NCBI GenBank assembly: GCA_013151875.1
Contig: JAADHL010000369.1
Span: forward strand, 1-7,260
Length of the DNA: 7,260 nucleotides
DNA from: Deltaproteobacteria bacterium
GTDB taxonomy: Bacteria; Myxococcota_A; UBA9042; DTJE01
Direction of reading: 5' to 3'
Below are positions 1 through 6,180 of the stretch, piece after piece. Below the pieces are notes generated by a model. The model was not told the DNA's origin and did no database searches. It saw nothing but the letters and a program-made list of their open reading frames with translations. A program made the translations under genes and the position numbers. The number at the start of each line of letters is the position of its first letter. Position 1 is the first letter of the stretch.

Positions 1-834
1 ATTGTCGTAGGCAAAGCGCACGTCGAAATCGTACGGCACGGCCTCGAACGCCTTCTGGGCCACCAGTTCGATGGCCGCGTCGATGTCCTCGCCGAACCCC
101 CCCTCTCCGGCATAGGCGCTGAGGCGACGATTCCAGGGGCCCACCTCGTATGACTCTTCGCCGTTCTTTACCTTGTCGAGCACGAGCAGGGCGTCCTTGT
201 TGGTGCGGACAGGGATGCGGCCCACGGCCAGGTCCGGTACGAGGTCTCCATCCATGTCGGCGTATCCGTTGTCCGAGTACCCCGGGTCCCAGCCGACCGT
301 GCACAGAGGCGCCGGGACCATGGTTTTCGGATCGTTGTCCACGGGCAGGGCGTCCCCCAGAATCAGCAGGTAGAAAGGACGGTCGGGGTCCCTTTCATCG
401 TACACGGCGCGCACGCGTTTCGAGATCGCCTCGATGACCCATTCATCCGATGTCGGCTGTCCCGTGATATCCGAGATGGTCAGCGCCAGGGTCGAGTACC
501 CGGTGCTTTCGCGGTACGCGGCGAACGCCTCGGCCGCGTCCCGCAGGTCGTCGGCGGCCACGATCATGTAGTCCACCTCCGTCGGGACCTCGTGAAGGTC
601 CGGACCGACCGAATCGATCCCGTTGTCCGGGCCGGACTCCGACGCGGCATCCGCGTCTTTTGGGGCCGTACCGTCGCCGGGGCCTGGATCAGACATCGTT
701 TCCACGATCAGGGTATCGGCCGGGTCCCCGTTGTCCGGGCCCCAGCCGTCCGAGGCCCCTCCATCCAGGCCGGAGCACCCGGTCCCGATCAAAAGCCCTG
801 CCAGGAGACAGGACCATGTTCCACGCAATGACAT
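1..834 (-). CDS. Peptidase C25 (gingipain-like) family lipoprotein, N-terminal 278 residues, runs off left edge
   Basis: The frame is open from an ATG at 834 to the left window edge, so the C-terminus is missing. AGGAGG at 846-841 lies 6 nt before the ATG and supports this start. Residues 1-19 form a short signal peptide ending in GTGC, so Cys20 is a probable lipidation site, although Gly at -3 is not ideal. Residues 21-87 are an acidic Gly/Pro/Asp-rich linker in which GPDNG occurs twice (one interrupted copy WGPDNGD, one SGPDNGI). From residue 88 the sequence fits peptidase family C25: VDYMIVAADD, then YLLILGD (155-161), then YSDNGYADMDGD and PDLAVGRIPVRT (about 186-211). These are the strand and 'GR.P.R' landmarks that precede the catalytic His and Cys in this family. 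The catalytic residues would lie beyond base 1, so activity cannot be judged. The gene follows the 828-residue lipoprotein gene by 34 nt and is probably its operon partner. Inference: a surface-anchored cysteine protease of clan CD, or an inactive relative. Confidence 0.8.
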   Translation of the reverse strand, partial: MSLRGTWSCLLAGLLIGTGCSGLDGGASDGWGPDNGDPADTLIVETMSDPGPGDGTAPKDADAASESGPDNGIDSVGPDLHEVPTEVDYMIVAADDLRDAAEAFAAYRESTGYSTLALTISDITGQPTSDEWVIEAISKRVRAVYDERDPDRPFYLLILGDALPVDNDPKTMVPAPLCTVGWDPGYSDNGYADMDGDLVPDLAVGRIPVRTNKDALLVLDKVKNGEESYEVGPWNRRLSAYAGEGGFGEDIDAAIELVAQKAFEAVPYDFDVRFAYDN

Positions 835-840
835 CTCGAT

Positions 841-846
841 CCTCCT
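841..846 (-). promoter_or_regulatory. Ribosome binding site of the C25 peptidase gene
   Basis: AGGAGG on the minus strand lies 6 nt before the ATG at 834. It sits in the 34-nt gap after the upstream stop codon and fixes the start of a gene whose end is outside the window. Confidence 0.8.
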
Positions 847-868
847 ACTTGTTGGGCGAATCACGGCT

Positions 869-3355
869 TCAGCTACCGGAAAAACCGGCTTCGCACCACA
901 CCTGATAACCGTCGAACTGGCATATGCACTCCTGGCAGGCCGCCGGGCAGTCGATCTGGTTCACGAAGCCCTGCTCGCAGGACACGGCGATGTTTCCTTC
1001 GCATTTGGGCTCGAACAGGAACTCCTCGCACCATTCGGCCCCGGCCTGATGACACACGGCGTCGCCCTGCTGGTTCGCGCCGCACTCCATGCCCATGCCG
1101 CAGAACTGTCCGAAAGTGAACCCGTCCACGCAATGGACAAGGGAGGCCCCGTCGCACTTGGGCTTGAACGTCGCAGCGTCGCATGCCTCGGCGCCCGACT
1201 GGACGCAAACGGCGTCGCCGTCCGAATTCGTCCTGCACTCGGCAAGGCCCTGGTCCAGGCAGTTCGTCTTTTCCAGCACGCCTGCTTCAGTGCAGTTGAC
1301 CGCCTTCGGCGGCGAAACCTCGCACACTGACGGGGTCGCCTCCGGGTCGCAAGGAGGGGCGTCCACGGACTCGCAGTAGGCGTTGCCCCACTTGTCGATG
1401 TTGCACCAACCGCTGGCGTACTGGGGGAAGACCTCGATGCAGTCGAACTCTATCGCGTGATCCCCGAAGCATTTCACCATGTCGTGGTCCGCGCAGTAGG
1501 GGGTGAATGCGTCCAGGTCGCACGTCGCCGCCCCTTTCTGACCGCAAACCGGGCAATGGCTGATGTCCTCGACACCGGTCCCGACGTAGCAGGTCCTGCC
1601 GTTGCCGCCGGTGAGCGCGAGCCCCTGCATCGAGCAGTCGTCGAAGATGGTCAGACCGCCTTCTCCGCACCAGACCCGGCGGTCGCCGTCGCACCCCACG
1701 CAATTGATCGCAGTGTTCGTGCACGGAACCGATGCCTCGTCCACGCACAGGGCCTCGCCGGTCGAGCCGACCCTGCATGTCTCGCCGTAGCGCTTCATGC
1801 AGTCCTCGAACAGGACGCGTCCCGCGTGACAGATGCGACGAGTGTCGCCCGTACAGCCTTCCTCATACCCCGCGCCGCATGACTCCAGCTCGTCCGGCGG
1901 GTGACAGGAACTCCAGGTGTCTCCCCCTTCGGTGACGTACTGGACGCATGTCAGGCCCAGTGTCGAGCAGTCGAACCTCTGCTCGGATCCCTTGTAGTCA
2001 CATCTCACGGTCGTGTTGCCGTCGCAATACTCGGCGAAACCCTGGGGGGAACATTCCTTGGCCGGATCTTTGGCCGAGCCCTGGACGCACGCGACGTGAG
2101 TCTGGGTGTAGGGCGGGGAGCCTGGAAGCACCGTGCAGGTTCCACCGATTTCGGCGCAATCCTTGTACTCGGCGTAACCTCCCCAGCACTCCCCCATCAT
2201 CGTTCCGTCGCAGAAATCCTCGCTGCAGGAGGAGCCGTCCGTACAGAATGCGTGCTGATACCAGATTTTGCTGCCGTACTTGAGCGGTATCTGGACGCAG
2301 GTTTTGGAGAGCGCCGAGCAGTCCAGGTCCAGCGCTACCCCCCGCCGGCACACGTGGAGCTTCGCGCCCTCGCACCACTCCGCTTTCTTAACGTCCTCTT
2401 GGTAAATGCACTCCTGAGTGAACGGCCCCAGTTCGCACCCGTGGGAAGTCCAGATGGGAAGGAAGCTCTTGCCCGAACGGTTTTCGCCCCCGAACAGCAG
2501 GTAGGCCAGGGGGTTGAATTCCTCGATACTGTAGTTCTCTACGCTGCCGTCGGGGCAGCGGACGTCGTATCCCTCGATTTTCCACCAGGACCGCGGGGAG
2601 GCCTCGAACCGGGGGGAAATGATCACCGGCCTGTCCGCGCCGTATCGAAGGTATGCCTTTCGAGCGGTGTAGGAATCTTTCCAGTTTCCGGAGTTATCGG
2701 TGATGTCGAACCCCAGGGTGGCGCAGACCTTGCCCTCCGGCGACGAATACACGGCCCTCGGGTGTTCCGCGAAGTCGGCAATCATCCAGGCGCCGTTGGA
2801 GAATTCGACCCGCATGGCCTGCGCGCCCCCTATGGACAGTTGACCACCGGTCCAGTTGAAATAGCGAAAGTAGTCCCAGACCATCCAGGACGACTGGGGA
2901 AACAAGGGGGAATCGTACTGAAAGCATTTCGTGACCGTGGGGCCGCACGTGGTCAGGCCCGTGCAAGCGAGGGCCTCCTTGAGACACGAATCGGGCAGCA
3001 CCGGGTCCAGGCAGGTTGGGGCCGTGACTTCAGCGCCCAGGTCCGCATGGACGTCGTCCGCCACGTCTTCCATCATGTCTTCCTCGCCGCCGCCGTACTC
3101 GGGCGCGTCGTCCGGCATTACGATTTCCACGTCGGCGATCGCCCCGGGATCCGTCTTTGTTACGTCCGGCACGTCCTTTGCCGTCGCATCCGACCCAGCC
3201 TCCTCTGTCGAGTCCACGATCCCTTCACCGGCAACGGCCTCCTTCGCTCCGACGTCCATCCCTGCCGCGGCATCGCCCCCGCCGCAGCCGTTCATGCACA
3301 TCGCAATCCCGCAAAGGCACAGGACACCAGGGACCAGTGAAAAAGCCCGCTTCAT
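869..3355 (-). CDS. Large Cys-rich repeat lipoprotein (828 aa)
   Basis: I do not recognise a named family. The start ATG at 3355 has GAGGAG 7 nt upstream, and the frame ends with TGA at 871-869. Residues 1-23 are a hydrophobic signal peptide ending in MNGC, so Cys24 is the probable lipidation site (weak lipobox). Residues 25-112 are an acidic, low-complexity linker rich in Asp, Glu, Ala and Val. Residues about 113-310 are a region rich in aromatic residues (for example WMVWDYFRYFNW at 157-168) with few cysteines. From about 316 to 821 I count nine cysteine-rich modules of roughly 45-60 residues, starting near 316, 377, 435, 493, 545, 612, 669, 725 and 776. The loose pattern is C...yCdGn..vrC..g....dCs..g.tC......a.C. 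Such modules are common in secreted myxobacterial proteins and are probably disulfide-bonded outside the cytoplasm. The gene sits between the two other lipoprotein genes, with gaps of 42 and 34 nt, consistent with co-transcription. A binding or adhesion role is only a guess. Confidence 0.9.
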   Translation of the reverse strand: MKRAFSLVPGVLCLCGIAMCMNGCGGGDAAAGMDVGAKEAVAGEGIVDSTEEAGSDATAKDVPDVTKTDPGAIADVEIVMPDDAPEYGGGEEDMMEDVADDVHADLGAEVTAPTCLDPVLPDSCLKEALACTGLTTCGPTVTKCFQYDSPLFPQSSWMVWDYFRYFNWTGGQLSIGGAQAMRVEFSNGAWMIADFAEHPRAVYSSPEGKVCATLGFDITDNSGNWKDSYTARKAYLRYGADRPVIISPRFEASPRSWWKIEGYDVRCPDGSVENYSIEEFNPLAYLLFGGENRSGKSFLPIWTSHGCELGPFTQECIYQEDVKKAEWCEGAKLHVCRRGVALDLDCSALSKTCVQIPLKYGSKIWYQHAFCTDGSSCSEDFCDGTMMGECWGGYAEYKDCAEIGGTCTVLPGSPPYTQTHVACVQGSAKDPAKECSPQGFAEYCDGNTTVRCDYKGSEQRFDCSTLGLTCVQYVTEGGDTWSSCHPPDELESCGAGYEEGCTGDTRRICHAGRVLFEDCMKRYGETCRVGSTGEALCVDEASVPCTNTAINCVGCDGDRRVWCGEGGLTIFDDCSMQGLALTGGNGRTCYVGTGVEDISHCPVCGQKGAATCDLDAFTPYCADHDMVKCFGDHAIEFDCIEVFPQYASGWCNIDKWGNAYCESVDAPPCDPEATPSVCEVSPPKAVNCTEAGVLEKTNCLDQGLAECRTNSDGDAVCVQSGAEACDAATFKPKCDGASLVHCVDGFTFGQFCGMGMECGANQQGDAVCHQAGAEWCEEFLFEPKCEGNIAVSCEQGFVNQIDCPAACQECICQFDGYQVWCEAGFSGS

Positions 3356-3362
3356 CGGTTCG

Positions 3363-3368
3363 CTCCTC
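3363..3368 (-). promoter_or_regulatory. Ribosome binding site of the 828-aa lipoprotein gene
   Basis: GAGGAG on the minus strand lies 7 nt before the ATG at 3355, inside the 42-nt gap between the first and second genes of the probable operon. No terminator hairpin is visible in this gap. Confidence 0.8.
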
Positions 3369-3397
3369 TGGGAAAGGTAGCTGTCGCCTTTTTTCCG

Positions 3398-4606
3398 TCA
3401 CGGGCACTTGCCCATTTGGTTCGGAGCGCAGGCTCCGCAGTTAATGCACAAGGCGATGCACGAGCACACGTTGGCCCCCGAGCACTTGGATCCCCCGACG
3501 CAGTCCCCGTCGTCCCAGCAGCACATGTAATCCCCTGGGCACTGGGATCCGTTCGGGTCCGGGACGCAGCTTCCAGGCATGTGGTCGGACTCGATGACGC
3601 CCCTGCAAACGAGACCTTCGCCGCAGTCGTCGTCGTTGTTGCAGCACCCGGAGGGCAGTGGTGTGCAGGTCCCGATCGTGTCGGCCGCGAAGCATAACGC
3701 TCCGCACGGACAGAACGACGCGCCCGTGCATTTCTGGGTCTCGTAGCAGTCGCTGTCGTCCCAGCATTTTCCGAATTCAGGGATCGGCTCGCAGGTGGCC
3801 TCCGCGCCGGTGCCCGCGCAGACTCCGCCCCCGCAGTCCTCGTCCGTTTTGCAACAATCCGAGACGCCGACGCACTCGCCCGGCATGTCGGGCTGGTCGC
3901 AGTCCGCGTCGCACCCGCATACAAAGGCCCCCTCGCAGGCCTGCGAAGGGCCGCAATCGTTATCGGTCCAGCACTTGCCTTCCTTTGCGAATACCTCGCA
4001 CACGCCTGTTTCGCCGCCCCATGAAGGGACGCACTTCATCCCAGCATCGCAGTCGTTGTCGTTCGAGCAACAGTCGCCGGGCAGCGCCAGGCACGTGCCG
4101 GGTTCGCTCATGCAGTTCATGTCGCACGCGCAGATCTGCTGTCCCCAGCAGAAATATTTGTCCGGGCAGTCCGTGTTGTAGTAGCACTCGTCGACCTTGG
4201 GCGCGGCGAAGCACATGCCCCCGGCCCCAAGGCCCTTAGCCACGCAGACCTGCCACTCGAAGCACTCGTCGTCGTCCTTGCAGCAGGGAGGCGGCTCGAT
4301 TTCCCAGCCAGTGTCTTTCAGACCGATGTCCGTCGTATCTCCCCCGGGATCAGAGCCAGGATCCGTAAAGCCAGGATCTGTTGAGCCAGAATCAGCTAGG
4401 CCGGGATCAGCGAGGCCAGGGTCCACGGAGACGTCGTCGGGAGCAGTCGTTGTATCCGCGGCGTCCCCCCCGACGTCCACCGCATCCGCAATGTCCGCGA
4501 CCGTCACGTCGCCGGCGTCTTTGCCCCCATCGGAACCACATGCCCCGAACACAAGGGCCATCGCCAGCACGCTACCTTCGATACAAATCCATCGTCTGCT
4601 TCGCAT
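3398..4606 (-). CDS. Lipoprotein with four tandem ~71-residue Cys-rich repeats (402 aa)
   Basis: I do not recognise a named family. I place the start at the ATG at 4606: AAGGAG lies 6 nt upstream, and a basic signal peptide (MRSRRW) follows at once, ending in VFGAC with Cys23 as the lipidation site. Upstream in-frame starts, up to 4729, would bury the signal peptide and lie upstream of the likely promoter. Residues 24-104 are an acidic linker that includes a pentapeptide repeat of DPG type (about 59-88). From 108 to 401 there are four tandem repeats of 70-72 residues, starting near 108, 179, 251 and 321. Each has a first half opening with a Cys-Cys pair and a second half usually opening CW or CY. 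Every half contains C-x2-[DN]-x-[DE]-C, eight copies in all (first Cys at 109, 141, 180, 212, 252, 281, 322, 363). The fold is probably disulfide-rich and extracytoplasmic. The clustered acidic residues could bind calcium, but that is speculation. This is the first gene of the probable leftward operon, behind a sigma-54-type promoter. Confidence 0.92.
   Translation of the reverse strand: MRSRRWICIEGSVLAMALVFGACGSDGGKDAGDVTVADIADAVDVGGDAADTTTAPDDVSVDPGLADPGLADSGSTDPGFTDPGSDPGGDTTDIGLKDTGWEIEPPPCCKDDDECFEWQVCVAKGLGAGGMCFAAPKVDECYYNTDCPDKYFCWGQQICACDMNCMSEPGTCLALPGDCCSNDNDCDAGMKCVPSWGGETGVCEVFAKEGKCWTDNDCGPSQACEGAFVCGCDADCDQPDMPGECVGVSDCCKTDEDCGGGVCAGTGAEATCEPIPEFGKCWDDSDCYETQKCTGASFCPCGALCFAADTIGTCTPLPSGCCNNDDDCGEGLVCRGVIESDHMPGSCVPDPNGSQCPGDYMCCWDDGDCVGGSKCSGANVCSCIALCINCGACAPNQMGKCP
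4355..4429 (-). repeat. Five 15-bp tandem repeats encoding a DPG pentapeptide linker
   Basis: Five consecutive 15-base units start at 4355, 4370, 4385, 4400 and 4415, each a variant of GCCAGGATC plus six less conserved bases on the plus strand. They are in frame with the 402-aa lipoprotein gene and encode [LSF]-[AT]-D-[PS]-G-type units between its signal peptide and its Cys-rich repeats. Units are not identical, so the array is not freshly expanded, but a 15-bp period keeps the frame when copy number changes. Confidence 0.9.
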
Positions 4607-4612
4607 TGCAAA

Positions 4613-4618
4613 CTCCTT
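4613..4618 (-). promoter_or_regulatory. Ribosome binding site deciding the start of the 402-aa lipoprotein gene
   Basis: AAGGAG on the minus strand lies 6 nt before the ATG at 4606. It selects that ATG over in-frame starts at 4621, 4627 and 4729, none of which has a comparable site. Confidence 0.85.
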
Positions 4619-4644
4619 CATGAGCATGACCTTGCCGGTTATCC

Positions 4645-4660
4645 AGCAAAGGGCGTGCCA
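4645..4660 (-). promoter_or_regulatory. Candidate sigma-54 (-24/-12) promoter of the lipoprotein operon
   Basis: On the minus strand the 16-mer TGGCACGCCCTTTGCT matches the sigma-54 (RpoN) consensus TGGCACG-N4-TTGC[AT] at every fixed position, with the required spacing between the GG and GC elements. With the GC placed at -13/-12, transcription would start near 4634. That leaves a 28-nt leader that contains the Shine-Dalgarno site of the 402-aa lipoprotein gene. Position, direction and spacing all fit. Such promoters need an ATP-dependent enhancer-binding activator, and none is encoded in this window. Confidence 0.72.
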
Positions 4661-4778
4661 GAACACGGCAAGATCGCGTGGGCCGTGTGCGTCGCCCACA
4701 AGGCCTTGATTCCGCGCACTGCGACACAAGCTGAAAACTCCAGAAAATCCCGAAGAATCGCGACATTTCGATCAGGGG

Positions 4779-4792
4779 CGTTTCATGAAACG
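4779..4792. promoter_or_regulatory. Perfect 14-bp palindrome, possible activator or repressor site
   Basis: CGTTTCATGAAACG is a perfect inverted repeat with no spacer, in the spacer between divergent genes. It lies about 145-158 bases upstream of the predicted sigma-54 start at 4634, a usual distance for an enhancer-binding protein site. It also lies 80 bases before the sterol reductase start, so it could serve that gene instead. The regulator is unknown. Confidence 0.45.
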
Positions 4793-4872
4793 TGTATGAT
4801 TGCACCCAGGGCGCGTCCGAAAGGCGAGGCCGCCCGTTGCAATGCATCCATGACTCGTGGGGATTATCCGTT

Positions 4873-6180
4873 ATGCGCGGCGTGTTTCGTCGAACCCTGT
4901 TTCCTCTCTTTCTGATCCTGTCCTGCCCCCCTACCGCCATGCTCATGTGGTACACGCTGGACCGTCTGGACGGTTCCATTTCGGCGCTTGCGACCCTGTT
5001 CTCGACACGCGGCGTCACGGGCGTCTTTCAGGACGTCTGGGGTCCGGTCCTTTTCGGATCCGGCACGGCGTGGGCGATCATCGGGATCTTCGCCGCATTT
5101 GAACTGGTCCTGGTGCGGGTGCTCCCCGGACGTGAACACCATGGACCCGTGACGCAAAGCGGCCACGTGCCAGTGTATCGGGCGAATGGGCCCCTCTCGT
5201 TCGCGATCACGCTGGCCCTGTTCGTGGGGCTGTCGGACCTGGGGCTGGGGTTGTTCAGGGCTTCGATCATCTACCGCCATTTCGGCGAGATCCTGGGCGC
5301 GCTCAACCTGTCCAGCCTGGGTTTCTGCCTGCTTTTGTACCTAAAGGGGCGGTTCGCCCCGTCCACCGCCGACAGCGGCACAAGCGGCAACCCGGTATTC
5401 GATTACTACTGGGGGACGGAACTATTTCCACGCGTCCTGGGCTGGGACGTCAAGAGGTTCACGAACTGCCGCTTCGCCATGATGGGATGGCCCCTGATCG
5501 TCATATCGTTCGCCGCCGCCCAGAACGAACTGCACGGCCTGCACCCCGGCATGGCGGTCGCGGTGGCGCTGCAACTGGTCTATGTGGCGAAATTTTTCTG
5601 GTGGGAGACGGGATATCTGGGATCCCTGGACATCATGCACGACCGGGCCGGGTTCTATATAGTATGGGGCGTCCTGGTCTGGCTGCCCTCGGTCTACACA
5701 TCGCACACCCTATATCTGGTGGACCATCCCTCGAACCTCGGTGTTTTCGGCGCCGTCGTCGTATTCACGCTCGGGACCCTGGCGATCTTTGCGAACTATT
5801 TCGCCGACGCCCAGCGGCAGCGTGTCCGCGAGACCGATGGCGACACGAAAGTCTGGGGACGCAAGCCGGTGATCGTGGTCGGTCACTACACGACGTCGAA
5901 CGGCGAAGCCCGGGAGAACCTGCTGTTGGCCTCCGGGTTCTGGGGAATCGCCCGCCATTTTCACTATGTCCCCGAGATCCTGGGCGCCGTGTTCTGGACC
6001 CTTCCGGTCGCCTTCACAGCCAACCCGGTTCTGTTGCCCTGGTTCTACGTGGTTTTCCTGACCGTGCTTTTGACCCACCGCGCCCTGCGCGACGACGAAC
6101 GGTGTCGGGTCAAGTACGGCAAGGACTGGGACGCCTACTGCAAACTGGTCCCGTACCGCATCCTGCCGGGCGTGTTTTGA
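4873..6180 (+). CDS. DHCR7: 7-dehydrocholesterol reductase-type sterol reductase (ERG4/ERG24 family), plant-like
   Basis: The product is a 435-residue multi-pass membrane protein, near the usual family length (human DHCR7 is 475). The family uses NADPH to reduce a sterol double bond; DHCR7 members reduce the C7-C8 bond. Visible landmarks are GTELFPR (181-187), FTNCRF (196-201) with MMGW (203-206), WGRKP (328-332), SGFWGIARHFHYVPEIL (354-370), THRALRD (401-407) with C-x2-KYG (411-416), and a C-terminal VPYRILPGVF. WGRKP and the ending PYRILPG favour the delta-7 over the delta-14 branch. Nine or ten hydrophobic segments fit the family. I chose the ATG at 4873, with GGGGA 9 nt upstream; an in-frame GTG at 4792 would add 27 hydrophilic residues and has no ribosome site. 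The gene diverges from the lipoprotein operon and has no sterol-pathway neighbour, so its substrate may be made elsewhere in the genome or taken up. Bacterial relatives can differ in specificity (delta-24 in some), so the exact bond is not certain. Confidence 0.93.
   Translation: MRGVFRRTLFPLFLILSCPPTAMLMWYTLDRLDGSISALATLFSTRGVTGVFQDVWGPVLFGSGTAWAIIGIFAAFELVLVRVLPGREHHGPVTQSGHVPVYRANGPLSFAITLALFVGLSDLGLGLFRASIIYRHFGEILGALNLSSLGFCLLLYLKGRFAPSTADSGTSGNPVFDYYWGTELFPRVLGWDVKRFTNCRFAMMGWPLIVISFAAAQNELHGLHPGMAVAVALQLVYVAKFFWWETGYLGSLDIMHDRAGFYIVWGVLVWLPSVYTSHTLYLVDHPSNLGVFGAVVVFTLGTLAIFANYFADAQRQRVRETDGDTKVWGRKPVIVVGHYTTSNGEARENLLLASGFWGIARHFHYVPEILGAVFWTLPVAFTANPVLLPWFYVVFLTVLLTHRALRDDERCRVKYGKDWDAYCKLVPYRILPGVF

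Larger units (their letters stand above)
4607..4872. other. Divergent intergenic region, 266 bp
   Basis: This spacer separates the leftward lipoprotein operon from the rightward sterol reductase gene. It holds the sigma-54 promoter (4645-4660), A-tracts beginning at 4734, 4744 and 4753 (about 10-bp phasing), and the palindrome at 4779-4792. A TATGAT at 4795-4800 could be a -10 box for the rightward gene, but no convincing -35 box lies 16-18 bases before it. No RNA gene or riboswitch is apparent. Confidence 0.7.

Noticed and set aside
623..1330. 235-codon open frame on the plus strand covering the gap between two operon genes.
   Set aside because: It is antisense to the C25 peptidase and 828-aa genes and has no recognisable protein features.
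1901..3340. Long open frame (479 codons) on the plus strand.
   Set aside because: It lies antisense to the 828-aa lipoprotein gene, whose signal peptide, ribosome site and Cys-module periodicity are convincing. The plus-strand frame shows no family resemblance and is a GC-rich shadow.
4699..4708. CAAGGCCTTG, a 10-bp palindrome in the divergent spacer.
   Set aside because: It is short, GC-rich and quite likely by chance in this composition; nothing else supports a binding site.
4607..4729. Longer version of the 402-aa lipoprotein starting at 4729.
   Set aside because: It would put 41 residues before the signal peptide, lacks a ribosome site and would start upstream of the sigma-54 promoter.
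4826..4841. Sigma-54-like GGC...TTGCA on the plus strand before the sterol reductase gene.
   Set aside because: The GG and GC elements are one base too close, and the -24 element is poor.
4792..4872. GTG start at 4792 for the sterol reductase gene.
   Set aside because: It has no Shine-Dalgarno site, overlaps the palindrome and adds a hydrophilic stretch unlike the family; the ATG at 4873 is better placed.
4572..5018. 148-codon minus-strand frame across the divergent spacer.
   Set aside because: It overlaps both real genes and the promoter region, and has no ribosome site or family resemblance.
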